A stretch of DNA of 64,000 nucleotides, from positions 1 through 64,000 of the forward strand of contig CAMPDV010000852.1 in assembly GCA_946699065.1 (NCBI GenBank), written 5' to 3'. Shown here piece after piece: positions 12,770 to 23,752 of the stretch. The translations under genes were made by a program, and so were the position numbers. The notes under the pieces were generated by a model. The model was not told the origin of the DNA. It made no database searches and saw only the letters and a list, made by a program, of their open reading frames with translations. This DNA is from Loxodes magnus (taxonomy: Eukaryota; Ciliophora; Karyorelictea; Loxodida; Loxodidae). The stretch's first letter is position 1, and every line of letters begins with the position of its first letter.

Positions 12770-13558
12770 TTAGCATTCCCTGGATTTTCAACCAGGTTTT
12801 TGCTACCATTTTTTTAGCGTGGATGGATACCACGCCATTTTTTTATGTGGATGGAACCACAGAGGATCTTCTGTCTTTTATGTGAATAGTTTTCTCTTGT
12901 AAATCCCTGTTTAGGTTATTCAGAGTCTGCTGAGTATGCTTAACGTTCTTTATTGTTCTTTTATCTAAATTTATCTTCACTAATCGCAATTTTGTAATAA
13001 GTGTCACTTTGATTTGCAATAATAGCATTGTTTGCCTTGTTTTTTCTTGAATCTCTTCAGAAATACTTTTTTTTCAAGTTAATCGATTCTTTTGATTAAA
13101 TCTATATTAATCTTTTAGTCATTCTATTTTTCTTAAACGTTTGCTTATGTAGAAACATTTTCGATAATCATATTTTGTTCTTGCTTAAAATTCGATTGAG
13201 ATTATTCATATAGTTACTATTCCGTGACTAGATTATTCTAAATCAATTATCGTCTAATTATTAGAAGCTCGTTATTTTAATCTTCGATAGTATTCATTAG
13301 TTCTCTTATTTTTTCCCCTTGGTTGTAAATTGTTTCCTAATAATTTTGTATTATTGTTTTCATTTGGTCAAGCTATATTTATATTTCGGATTATTTTTAT
13401 ACCTTTATTGGATTCGATTCTATTGTTCCGATTATGATTTTTCCTTCAGAGGAGGAACTTGATTTATCTTCTTCTTGTTGTTGTCTCTGCATTTGTTTCG
13501 CAGCTTTCCTTTTTGCGTTCTTAATTTGGTTTTTGGAAAGGCGAATAGATTATTCCAT
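12770..13558 (-). CDS. CCHC zinc-knuckle coiled-coil protein (copy A)
   Basis: ATG at 13558 opens a single frame: a basic Gln-rich start, a long heptad-rich coiled coil (LDQMKTIIQN, RIDQLEKK) and then, at 13026-12985, a perfect CX2CX4HX4C zinc knuckle (CYYCKSKWHLLQNC) whose Trp is encoded by TGA. Such knuckles bind nucleic acid and are typical of retroelement Gag and ORF1 proteins. After the knuckle two frames stay open; the -1 frame gives LVKINLDKRTIKNVK, which resembles the tail of copy M. No TGA follows for a long way in the first frame, so the true end is unsure; I placed it at the hairpin cluster. It is divergent from copy B, the two starts 117 bases apart. Confidence 0.65.
12779..12872. 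other. Cluster of four adjacent hairpins
   Basis: Four short inverted repeats follow one another: CCTGG/CCAGG (12779-12796), GCGTGG/CCACGC (12816-12835), TGTGG/CCACA (12846-12861) and AGA/TCT (12860-12872). The middle two share the loop ATGGA. They lie at the 3' side of copy A and may mark transcript 3' processing or an element end. Confidence 0.5.
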
Positions 13559-13675
13559 TTTTTTTTTTTTAATTTACAAATTTAATTTATTTTAAATATA
13601 TGTGCTTAACGAAAAAATAGATATCGCAACTCAGAAAGGGATCCTTTTTTTGTTCCAAGAAAGTAATAGTCCGAA

Positions 13676-14445
13676 ATGCAGTAGAATTATGAGGAGTAGA
13701 AAAAGCGGCAGAAGACGATTTACATTGAAATGACACCAACCTCAGACAAGAAGTTGAGGAGGCAAGCGAAATCCGTTTTACATCATGAGATCACGGATAT
13801 TAATCCTTCTGATCAGACGAGCATGGATTAGCTCATCAAAGTTGTATTAAATCTCCAGGAAGAGGTTAAGTAACTCCGAAAAAAATTTTAAACTGACGGA
13901 TTTGATAAATAATGGAATCAAATTTACTTTAAATTTGAGAATGGTTAATTAGGAGAGGAAGATTGACGCCTTATGAAACTATAAACGAGAGTCGCTCAAT
14001 CAGACAAACTTCTAGTTAGAAGAATTTAGAAGCAGAATTAAAAACCGAATTCGAACTTTAGAGCTAAAAATAAAAAATAATAAATTAACAATTTATTTAA
14101 TTAAAAAAAATGGAATATAGATAAAGGGAAATAAAACAAATCCAAGTATAGAAAATTCCAAAAAAAAAGAAAAATTGCTACTATTGTCGTAAGGAAGGAC
14201 ATATATAAGTAATGCTTTAAATTCTAAAATTTCAAAAAGCATTATTAAAAGAAATTTAGGCAAGAATCTGAAAAAATATATTGAAATATGGATGATGAAA
14301 TATACAGAATAAAGCAAAATCAAGAAACAATAAGACTGAAGTTAACAGGACCTGAAAGTAGAAGACATTAAGGGGACTAAAGCAAATGAAACGAAGATTA
14401 TATTTACGAGCTTAGATTAAGCGGCAGCCGTGTAATCGGCTGCTA
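13676..14445 (+). pseudogene. CCHC coiled-coil family (copy B), frameshifted
   Basis: ATG at 13676 starts a basic N-terminus followed by SMDQLIKVVLNLQEEVKQLR, which matches SLEQLIKGVLNLQEEVRKLR of copy C almost residue for residue. A base is missing in an A-run near 13879, after which the C-like sequence RMVNQERKIDALWNY continues in another frame. The zinc knuckle at 14176 onward keeps CYYCRKEGH, but the last Cys is out of frame. The gene ends near the 14424 hairpin. It is divergent from copy A. Probably a decayed sister of copy C. Confidence 0.6.
14424..14443. terminator. Perfect 7-bp hairpin at the end of copy B
   Basis: GCAGCCG, a six-base loop and CGGCTGC, followed by an A/T-rich run. 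It is the strongest GC hairpin near the end of copy B and may shape the 3' end of its transcript or mark the edge of the element. Bacterial-type termination is not implied. Confidence 0.4.
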
Positions 14446-14670
14446 AAAAATCTATAATAAATAAGCGAATAAACAAATAGACAAATTTAATATTTAATCT
14501 TAATGGATATTAAATTCTTACAATTATAATTTTTTAATACTTTTTAATTTAAGATATCTATCTAAAATTAATTTAAAATTAAAAATACAGACCATATATG
14601 CAAAAAATATTATCTTTGTGTGGATTATTTATTTAAGTTTTTAATCTTAAATAAAATAAAATAAAATAAA

Positions 14671-15611
14671 ATGTAAGAAGAAAGTTCTAATTCACTCTTA
14701 AAATTGCTTTATCTAAGAAAAATTATTAGAAACTCTTAGAATTTTTAAAACTTAAGATTGTTGGTAAAACTAGGGATTGGTGTAATAAAATACGAAATAA
14801 GCTCTAATCTAAAACTAACTTAATAATTTAAAAATATTATAACTATACTCCATGATACATAAACTATGCTATCTTATTCAATCATAAAAAAATGCTTTTA
14901 AGATAAGTAAATTAATATCAAAAACATTTCTTTAGATTCAACATAGATAGAGTAAATTTTTTAATAAACTCTTTTGATTTCAGGTGATGAAAATTAAAAT
15001 CAAGTGAGATTTACCATTTTTGATAGTAAAAATCCAGAAGAATTCTAGATGACGAATTAAAGATACTGTCATAGAACTAACTTCGATAAAAAAAATCTGG
15101 TTTACGTAATATCTGGATAAAGTAATAAAAATTTTCGAACGGATAATGTATCTGAATGTGAAATATTCAACTTAAAATAAAGAAAATTTAGAGATATTAA
15201 ATCTATTTTATTTCCTGTTAGTTAATTTGGATGCGATTAAATAAACTAAAATGTTTTTACTTTTGGAGGATATTTTTTATTATAAATTTAAGACGAAAAT
15301 AAAATTTAGATATTTAATAGTATAAAGAATGAGTGATAATAGTGTAATCAAAGTTTAGCGTAAATTGGATCTAGTACTGCTATACTAATTCCCTAATTAA
15401 ACTCTTTTCTAATTTATTCAAATGAATCAAGTTTATAGACATAATTTTATGATTTTAAATCAATAATAGTTAAAGGAGCTTATCATAAATCTGATTAAGG
15501 ATATGATTATACTTAACCTTTTTTCAGCTATAATAAAGTGTTTCAATATAACTACAAGAGCAACTTAACAGTTTTGATTTAAAAGTTTATAAATGGGAAA
15601 GAATATCATGA
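14671..15611 (+). pseudogene. Kelch-like family member with late frameshift
   Basis: ATG at 14671 (MQEESSNSLLKLLYLRK) follows an ATAAA microsatellite that also precedes the copy at 27538. The frame is open through ISGDENQN, VYVISGQ, FGCDQ, FTFGGYF, NEWQQCNQ (TGA as Trp) and YDYTQP. One base is then missing in SNL/TV near 15575; with it restored the ending is YKWERIS and TGA 15609-15611, as in the paralogues. Length 941 fits one deletion. The coding part and about 200 bases of upstream sequence are close to the 27538 copy, so the two arose by a fairly recent segmental duplication. Confidence 0.75.
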
Positions 15612-15882
15612 TTGCTTAAATATAAATTACTTAACAAATAATTAAAAATTAATTATATTTTATAATATTTTAAAGCTAAAAAAATAAATGTATAATAACA
15701 AAGCTTGTTTAATGTATTGAATTTATATTATAATTTGGAATGGTTCTAAAAGGTGTATGCACATTTTTTATTAAACTAAAAATTAAAAATAAAAGCTTTT
15801 TTATCTTTTTTTTCTTTAAGTAGTTATTAAAGGTTCTTTTTTATATTTAGTAGAAGAGAATAAGATTTTATTTAAGAATTTT

Positions 15883-16224
15883 AATAAATAAATAAATTTG
15901 ATTATAGAGCGCATAGCACTCTCATTGGTGCGCAGCTCTTTAAAAAAATGTTTCATACTAACAAGAATGTTTGTTACTGATAAAATTATCAGATACTGAT
16001 AAACCTTGTTCAATACATGTATAATTATTCAATACTGATAAAAATGTTCAATACTGATATAATTTTTGAATACTCGTAATCTTTAATACTTGTTGGAGGT
16101 CCTAGGATATGGCAGGATTGTGTCTCATTGCATTGCCAAAGCAGAGGAAGACATAAAGTCGATTATGGGTACTTAACTTCCCCAACCTCTGAGGAAGATA
16201 ACCTTGTTGCTCACCTTCGAACAT
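15883..16224 (-). repeat. R1 SINE-like element, collapsed copy 2
   Basis: Same element as at 9505 but reversed, and about 160 bases shorter. It goes from the TATCAGT units straight through a single AAGTTAAGTACCC block to the CTTCGAA head. The missing part is exactly what lies between the two internal repeats of the long copies, which points to recombination between those repeats, or to an ancestral one-unit form. The terminal hairpin is at about 15902-15942. Confidence 0.75.
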
Positions 16225-16306
16225 AAAAAAAAGACTTAAAGTTAAATTAATTTCTCAATTGAATATTTAAATTATTTTAATTTTATTATATATTATATTA
16301 TTATAC

Positions 16307-16587
16307 AAAATGGATGTCAGCCGCGTCAGATAAATTAGTAGATAATCTAGTGCAGTGTATGCTGCATTGCGAGTAATCTCGCACTAGATGCCAGCACGGG
16401 GAAGGGAGGATAAACTCTGTTGAGACATACCCAACTTACCCCGAGGGTTCTCTCTAGCCGTATGAAAGTTTGACTGACGAGCTTTCTAATTACCGACTTA
16501 ATAACTAATTCTTATTTAGACCTTATTCAAGAAGACTGAAGCATTTGACTCAAGATTTAAGAATAATTTTTAATAAGAAGATTCCCC
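16307..16587 (+). repeat. R2 short structured repeat, copy 2
   Basis: Nearly identical to 6328-6600 over the whole length, including the TGCGAG/CTCGCA hairpin and the GGGG...CCCC fold. Several of the few differences lie outside the fold core (for example CAGTGTATAC against GCAGTGTATGC). It lies between pieces of R1, so the two repeats insert in the same neighbourhood. Confidence 0.65.
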
Positions 16588-16675
16588 ATTTGGAGAAGCT
16601 AACATGACTCTTTGGACGAATAGAATTTTAACAAGAAACATGGGAACATTTTCTTAATATTAAATATTAATATTG

Positions 16676-16735
16676 AAAGAACTGCGCACCAATGAGGTGC
16701 TACGCGCTTTATAACCATTTTGATTGATTTATTTA
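16676..16735 (+). repeat. R1 3'-end fragment
   Basis: Only the terminal hairpin (ACTGCGCACCAATGAGGTGC... type) and the (TTTA)n tail of R1 are present. Retention of the 3' end alone is what 5'-truncated retroposition produces. Confidence 0.6.
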
Positions 16736-16739
16736 TTTA

Positions 16740-18985
16740 TCTAAAATAAAAATGGAAAATTGCCAAAAATAAAAATGGCAATTATTTTGGAATTTGGGGT
16801 ATATATTTACTTATGAAATGGGAGTTTAATCTTTTAAATTCTTGTGTTAAAAGAAAAAATTTGATAATTATTACTATATGATTTTCTAAGATTACTTATA
16901 TAAAATAAGCTAAATTTTAAATGAAGTGTTTATTATAAATATCATAAAAGAGACAAAATACAAAAAATTCAAAATTAAATAGTAAGGTTTTTGAAAATGG
17001 TAATAAATTATTAAAATTCGAATTTAAAATGTTGCATTTAAAATTTAAATTAGAAAGGATTATGGGGGTATGAAAATTTATTTTTTATTTTTACTTTAAA
17101 TATATTTTTAATTTTATTAAAATATAAAGATCATTTTAAAATAATTTATTAATAAATAATTAATAATTTGATTATAGAGCGCGTAGTACCTCTTTTCATT
17201 TCTCAATATATATCCGTTTCTTCAAGTTAGCCTTCATATAATAGAAATTCTTCACATATTAGTTACATATCTTTTTCATTTTTCTCTACATTTTCACTTT
17301 ATCTTCTGTTTTCTATCTATCTACGCTTTATTAAATCTTTATTTCAAGTTTAATTTATTTTTTCTTACATATCTTACTAATTTTAATTTCTAATTCTTTT
17401 CTTCTTAATCAAGCTAAAATAATAAAAAAATAAAATGTTATTAATTTAACATTCATAAAAAGTAGGGAGTTAAAATAGAATTATTAAATAAAAGTACGAG
17501 TTAATTAAATTTTAAACTTATTATATTTTACTGTAGATATAAAATCTTTAAATCTAACATTTTTAATAGTTTGCATAAAATCTTATAAGATTAGTATTTC
17601 ATTCATTAAGATAAAGCAAATTTGCTTTTATGATATTCGAGTTTTATTATGAAAAACAAATACTGTATTTAAAATAAAAAATTTAGATTATAAAAATATT
17701 ATTGCTAATAGAGATCTTTTATGATTATGAATTAAAAAAGTACTTTAAGTAAAAAATTGTTATTATAAAGTGCATAACCCTTCAGTAGGGCACTTCTCTT
17801 TAAAATTTAAATTTTTAAATCTCTTTAAACCTCAATATTCCCATAGAATTTTCTCTTCTAATTGCGGACAAGGTTTCTGTTCGAATTCTCTAAAGAGCAG
17901 GACGCCAACAGGCGATTACAGGTAGATTTCAATCCATGATAAGGAGATTATTCTGGTCCAACATTTAGAAAGCATGCTTCTCAGTCAGTTCATCTTTGGA
18001 AAATTATTCTCTTAACTTTTAGAGGCAAGGTCCAGCCTATTAAATTATATTATATTATATGTTTATAATAAATTATATAAAAATTCATAATTGAATTTAT
18101 AATATTTTACTTTTCTTACTATTATAAATTAGCAAACATTTAGAAAATAAAATTTAATTAAAAAATATGAAATAGTAATAAATATTATTTTATAACTGAT
18201 TAATAATCTTACAGTTTTTACTTTTATATTTATATTATAAAATTTTATACATATTATTAGTTAAATTTCTTTTCTATGTGAACTTTATTTTAATTGACTA
18301 ATAATTTAATAAAATTTATTTTATTTTTAATATGACTTTTTGTAGCATGTATAAAATAAAAATCGTTAAATGAAGAATAAAAATACAATATTTAATAGAA
18401 AATTTAAAGAAAATAAAAAGTGAAAAAATCACACTAAAATTAACCTTTTCGTCAGGTGAAAAACTAAATTTTTTTTAATTATTTTATAAACCTTCAATGA
18501 ATAGAAATTTAACATAAAATTCTATTTTAAATCGAACAAAAAATGGTAAAAAAAGTTAGTAATTTTTCACCTTCAAAAAATTTCGAGCAATTTTGAAACA
18601 TTAAAAGGAAATTAGCTCTTAATATTATCATAAGAAGTTAATTGAGAAGTAAATTAGCTAAAAAAAATCTTAAACTAGACAAAGAAAGATAGTTATTTAA
18701 TGATAAAGATGAAAAAGCAATTAAAATTAATTTAAATATTTTTTGTTTAATAATATAATATAAATTATTTATTTAACTATACTTTAAAATATAAATCTTA
18801 TTATAAAATTAATTCTCAAATATATAAAAAATTTATTTTAAAATTAAAAAAGTATATTCAAATATCTGTCTAATTAAAAAGGAATTTATATTTCTAATAT
18901 TTTACAGAAATAGAATTGTAGTAGTTATAAATATAATATTAAATAATTTTTTTTAAAATGTAAAAATTATAATAATATTATTAAA
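16740..18985. other. AT-rich stretch with repeat debris
   Basis: No supported gene. An R1 3' fragment on the minus strand (ATTATAGAGCGCGTAGTACC) lies at about 17163-17200. A clean hairpin lies at 17768-17795. A GC-enriched island at about 17860-18040 contains TGTTCGAATTC, weakly like a pol III B-box, and may be another short retroposon of unknown parent. Confidence 0.45.
17768..17795. other. Hairpin resembling the R1 terminal hairpin
   Basis: AAGTG...CCCT, a TCAGT loop, and AGGG...CACTT. The layout (outer stem, side bulge, inner stem with a T-rich loop) is like the end hairpin of R1 though the sequence differs. A similar structure lies at 22929-22960. Confidence 0.4.
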
Positions 18986-19008
18986 AAGTGTCTGTGGTGT
19001 CTAACCGA

Positions 19009-19924
19009 TCACCACTTAATAAAGGTTTTTGAGTTTAAATCTAGTTTTTTACGAGCCCTAGCATTCGCGAGTCTTGTATTCCGAATTCTCTTTCTCCTTC
19101 CGGTATTAATTCAAATTAATTCTTTTGGTTCTTTTTATTCAGAAGGTTTCTTAATTCTATAAACTAGCCCTTTTTCGTTGCACCAGATCTAATTTTTCTT
19201 TTTTCGTATTTATTATTATAATTATCTCTTCCAAGATTTCTCCTTGAGTTTTCTAAAGCCGTTACAATTCTTCCAAAGATGCTATTTACTTTTACAGTAG
19301 TAGCAAAATTTCTAGATCTTGAGTTTTAGTTAAATTATTTTATCTTGGTGAGGATTCTTCTCAATCTCCATCTTATCAGAATTTACCTACTCTAATGGGA
19401 TCTGCTAACTTCTCAGACTTTGCAAAGATGCTTTCAATCTGCTGGCTCTAATCTTGCATCCTTTGCTCTTAAGAGTTAGTCTTGTTAAACTGCTCTTGCT
19501 GATACTTCCATAGGGCATCAATCTCCCTTTCAGTGTTAGCCATTCTGAGATCTAAAGTATCCTACAATCCATGCTGGATCTTCTGTGATAGCTTCTCGTT
19601 CTCCTTCCTGAGTTTCCTGACCTCTTCCTAGAGGTTTAGGACCCCTTTGATGAGCTGCTCCAAGCTCATCTAGCCAGAAGGATTGACATCAGAGACCTCC
19701 TGGTAAAGGGCAGACTTCATCTGCTTCCTTGGTTACTCCTCCGATGTTGGCGTTTCAGTATGTGTCGCTTTCTTAACCTGTTTCCGATCTTCTTGTTATA
19801 ATCCAGGTTATTAAGAAGAAAAAGATTAGGGTTAGGTGTAAGAAGACTGATGAGAAGTGGTTTCTGGATTTCTCTCCTTTTTTGCGGAGGTGGTATAAAA
19901 TCCCTTTTTGAAACCTTCAACCAT
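19009..19924 (-). pseudogene. CCHC coiled-coil family (copy C), one frame change
   Basis: ATG at 19924 opens a GC-richer frame: Ser/Thr/Gln-rich start, SLEQLIKGVLNLQEEVRKLR coil, then further heptads to about residue 180. At about 19355 the frame must change by one to continue as KMEIEKNPHQDK and reach a perfect knuckle CYYCKSKQHLWKNC (about 19264-19305). That frame stays open to TGA at 19011-19009. The change can be explained by a one-base indel, or by removal of 19 bases with GT...AG ends (GTAGGTAAATTCTGATAAG), which restores frame exactly. If that tiny intron is real, this copy is intact. The conserved part matches copy B. Confidence 0.65.
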
Positions 19925-20160
19925 TTTATTAAATTTAAAAATTATTTAGTAAGAAATTAGTAAGCTTGAGATTTTAAATCGGTATATAAGAAATAATTAG
20001 ATACGGAGGAAATAAAAAAGGATAATCAATATTATAAGTCTTTATAAATTTAAAGATTTACTAAACATTATTTAAAGAGTATTCTTTATTTAATTTGAAT
20101 GTTAAGTATTAATTATTTTTATCAAAAAAATAAAAAATTTGGCATTTAAATATTAGTAAT

Positions 20161-21108
20161 ATGAAAATAGAGCATACAAATTCTCTTATAAAATTACTTT
20201 ATCTAAGGAAGCAAATTAGGGGTTCATAGCAATTAGATGGATTAAGATTATTTGCAAAATTTGGAATAGGTATTATAAAATATGAAATTTGTAATAATCT
20301 TAAGCAAATTATAAAACTTGATAGCATACTTTCTATAGTTAAAGATTCATCCTTCATTGTATCTTATTCTATTGCTTCTGCTTAATGAAAGAGATAATAA
20401 TAGAATATCTAAACTACTGAATATGATTTTACTTAAATAGAGCAAATAAAGAACTAAAGTCTTATAATTTCAGGTGGAAAATCCCAAAACAAAAAAAGAT
20501 TTACTATCCACAGTTAGCACAAAACAGAAGAATTGTGTATGTAGTTTGATAGATTTTGGCATAAAACAAGCTTTGATAAAAATAAATAAGTATATGTAAT
20601 TTCAGGACTAATTTAAACAGCGAAAGCAGAATAATATGTGTTTGAATGTGAAGTACTTAATTTAGAGTCTTAATAATTTAAAAGCATTAGCAAAATTCAA
20701 ACCCCTACTTTTTTTTTTGGTTGTGACTAAACAGATAATAAAGTTTATACTTTTGGAGGATATAGTTACTTATTAAGGTCCAAATTAAATAAAATCTAAT
20801 AATTCAATAGTATAACAAATACCTGAAATACATGCAATTAAAATTTATTGAAATTTGGATACAGCTCAGCTATTTTTATTCCTCAAATGAAATGCTTTCT
20901 TATTTATGCTAATGGTTCAGATTAATAAACACAAATTTATGATCAAAAAATTATAGCAGCTAAAGGATAATAATACCCCGTTAACTGAGGCTATGGATGT
21001 GATTATACTTAACCATCCTTAAGTTTGAACAAAGTTTATTAATATAACTTTGATAGTTAACTCCTTTACTATGATCTGAGAAAATTAGAATGGAAAAGCA
21101 TACAATGA
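20161..21108 (+). CDS. Kelch-like family protein, intact
   Basis: An uninterrupted frame of 316 codons, ATG 20161 to TGA 21106-21108; the same length as the intact copy at 41774. N-terminal LYLRKQIRGSQQ helix, IISGGKSQNKKRFT strand, FWHKTSFDK, YVISG, FFGCDQ, YTFGGYSY, NTWNTC, AIFIPQ, GCDYTQP and LEWKSIQ before the stop. The GG and W spacing is kelch-like, predicting a small beta-propeller or a half-propeller; binding partners are unknown. Trp is TGA at NTW and NWGYG but TGG at FWHK and LEWK, and the terminal TGA follows CAA and precedes TAA. A GC-rich structured island begins about 130 bases downstream. Confidence 0.8.
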
Positions 21109-21244
21109 TAAATTTAATAATTTAAACTTAAATTAAAAAAATATAATATATTTAAAATTATTTTCTCAATAATTTTAAAAGAAATGCTTAAGAGATATAA
21201 TTATCTATATTATTTAAAAATTATAATTAATTATTTCAACTTAA

Positions 21245-21532
21245 AGAGTTTTGGACTGCAACTTTTTGCAGTTTAACGACCCCAACACTCCCTTCATGGG
21301 ATAACGGGGATATCCTGTTGCTTTCGAAAAGCAGCTGCCAGGGAGCTCCATCGCTATGGGCAGCCAGGCTTCAAGCCCCTACCAGGAGTGGATAATCAAA
21401 AGAAAGGTGTTCCCTTGCAAAGGTTGACTTTGACCAGGGACTTTCTCAGCGACAGGAAAGGAACTTGTTCCTAGCCATAAAACCAGAAAGTATGATTCAG
21501 AAGGTCAATCTCAGCTCCCACCATCTTTTTAA
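21245..21532. other. GC-rich structured island, possible non-coding RNA
   Basis: About 290 bases that stand out sharply from the AT-rich surroundings. It begins with a perfect hairpin ACTGCAA/TTGCAGT (21255-21272). Further fold-backs include TGCTTT/AAAGCA, CCAT/ATGG and GGAAC/GTTCC, and it ends in a T-run. GCTTCAAGCCC near 21369 is loosely like a pol III B-box. No protein motif fits any frame. Only one copy is present in the window. It could be a structural RNA gene or a single SINE insertion. Confidence 0.5.
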
Positions 21533-21960
21533 TTATTAAAAATTAAAATTAAAATAGAATATTTATAGTGTAAAATTTATATAGATAATTATATTTTAGA
21601 CCTAAGAAGTAGATAATTTAAAATAATCGGTAATAGAATATTTTATGATTTTTAAAGATAAGAAATTATTTTATTTGATGTAAATTAAAATGCTAAATTT
21701 CGTCTAATATATAAAATTTTTATTGTAAAGCTTATTAATTTTTATAAATAAATGCTTGTTATAATCAAGTAAAATTTTTGTCTTTAAGATGATAATTTAA
21801 TGTTATTTTGTACAATGTATAGATAAATTTCAAGTCTTTCTTAAGACATTTAATTAATAAAAATTGATTTACGTTAAAAAAATTGTATGGATTAACATCA
21901 TATTTACTAAATTAAAAAGGATATTATATTTGCGACTCTAATTATAATTTTTTAAATCTC

Positions 21961-22019
21961 CTTTAATCTCATTAAATCTCATTAAATCTCATTAAATCTT
22001 AATAAATCTTAATAAATCA
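21961..22019. repeat. 10-bp tandem repeat
   Basis: About five units of the CATTAAATCT type, the later ones changing to TAATAAATCT. A local microsatellite-like expansion of no evident function. Confidence 0.8.
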
Positions 22020-22097
22020 GTTAAAGATAAATTATTTATTTCTTTGGATAGAATTATTGATTTAACTTTCTTAATTAAATTTAAATTTAAATTTATA

Positions 22098-22606
22098 AAA
22101 TATAAATAATAAATAAATAAATTTGATTATAGAGCGCGTAGCACTCTCATTGGTGCGCAGCTCTTTAAAAAATGTTTCATACTAACAAGAATGTTTGCTA
22201 CTGATAAAATTATCAGATACTGATAAACCTTGTTCAATACTGGTATAATTATTCAGTACTGATAAAAATGTTCAATACTGATATAATTTAAGAATACTCG
22301 TAATCTTTAATACTTGTTGGAGGTCCTAGGATATGGCAGGATTGTGTCTCATTGCATCACCAAAGCAGAGGACGACATGTGTCAATTATGGGTACTTAAA
22401 TTCCCCACCTCTGACGAAGCTCGCAATATTATTTCTTTTTCGTTCCAGAATTAAATCTAAACTAAGCCAGTGCCGAAGGTCAAACTAGCAGATGTCTCGA
22501 GGCCAAACCAAAGCAGAGGAAGACATAAAGTCGATTATGGGTACTTAACTTCCCTAACCTCTGATGAAGATGACCTTGTTGCTCACCTTCGAACAACTAT
22601 AATAAT
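22098..22606 (-). repeat. R1 SINE-like element, full copy 3
   Basis: Full-length reversed copy with both internal blocks, the TATCAGT run, and the terminal hairpin at about 22127-22163 beside the AAATAAATAAAT tail. The head (TTCGAACAACTA in this orientation) abuts sequence that also borders R1 copy 4, so R1 and the neighbouring CCHC element occur together twice. Confidence 0.75.
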
Positions 22607-22869
22607 AAATATATAATAAAAGGATAAAAATTAATTTTTATTTAATTTTTTCTAACTTTTGCTATTTAAATTTATTTCTATTCCTTATTCTCGTAGAAAA
22701 TAATTTTGATTCTTTTAATAAAGAGCAAAAATTTTAATTTTTTTATTACTTTACTTTTGTTTTAGCTTACCATTATTCATACTTATATATTTTGCAAACA
22801 GAAGTGAAGTAAAATTTCTCATATAAAAAAAAAAGTTAAAAGTTAAAAAGCCTTAATAGTCAGCCATCT

Positions 22870-23677
22870 GACCTATTCTATCAGTTTATCTCCATTAGTT
22901 TGTCATGAATTCCTTCTAGGCTTAGTTAGGTGGTATAGCACTTCATTAGTGCACCATCCTTTAATATTCTGAATAATTTTAGTCTTGCATGTTGCGTTCC
23001 TAATTATTTCACCAAGGATTAAGATTTGAATTAAATATTTTTTTTCTATAAATTTTTCCGCTTTATGTTGGATATATCTTAAATAGCTTTTTAAAAATAT
23101 CATATCTATTCTTTCTTTAAATTTCGCTTAGTTAATAACAGTATTTTCATTAGTGTTATTTACGGCACACGTAACATTTTATTCTTCTTTTAAACTTTTA
23201 TTCTTTCAACGCTTATTTAATTTAAATTTACTAGTTATTTTAAATTAATGCTTACTGCTTATTTTAATTTGAAGCTTCATTTTCTATTTTCATAGGATCT
23301 GATTGATTCTGTTAAAACGAAAATTTTACCTGAATTTATTATTAAATTTAAAGAATTTTTTGTTCCAGTTTGTTTTCTATTTCTTATGATGATTAATATT
23401 GTTTCTCAAGTAAAGACGTTATTAGTTTTTCTAATTTTTCTACTTTATCAGTGAGGTATCTATTTTTGAACATAAAATATTTTAATGATTTAGATAATAT
23501 TTCTATTTGAGTTTGTGTCGAAAGTTTTTTTAATTCAGGATTTCTAAATGGTTAATGTTCATCATATCAATCATATTTCTCACTTTCACTCATTGTAATT
23601 ATTTCGCTTTTTTATTTTTTAGAGAATTTTCCTGTTTAAATGTTTTGCTCAAAGTTCTGTTATTTTTTAGAAACCAT
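22870..23677 (-). CDS. CCHC zinc-knuckle coiled-coil protein (copy D)
   Basis: ATG at 23677 opens one frame through an acidic segment, a coil (VEKLEKLITSLLEKQ), a Gln/Asn-rich linker with SDPMKIENEAS, and a knuckle CYVCRKQHQWKYC (CX2CX3HX4C, one residue shorter than usual before His; Trp by TGA). A tail of about 100 residues follows in the same frame. The next in-frame TGA is only at 22585-22583 inside R1, so the real stop is uncertain; I placed the end near 22870. It is divergent from copy E, the starts 75 bases apart. A nucleic-acid-binding Gag/ORF1-like role is inferred from the knuckle alone. Confidence 0.65.
22929..22960. other. Hairpin within the copy D tail
   Basis: AGGTGG...GCAC, a TTCATTA loop and GTGC...CCATCCT form a bulged stem like the R1 end hairpin. 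It falls inside the open frame of copy D, so it could be a coincidence or an RNA packaging or processing signal. Confidence 0.35.
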
Positions 23678-23752
23678 TTTTATATATAATAATTTCTAAT
23701 ATTAAAAATTAGTAAACTTTTATTCTTTTATTAGAAAAACTAAAATACTGGC

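Noticed and set aside
18985..19050. tRNA-like stretch (TGGTG...CACCA hairpin followed by GAGTTTAAATCTAG)
   Set aside because: No acceptor stem and no convincing anticodon arm. It overlaps the 3' end of copy C, so I did not call a tRNA.
21961..22019. Possible CRISPR-like array
   Set aside because: A simple 10-bp tandem repeat without spacers; no cas genes, and the genome is eukaryotic.
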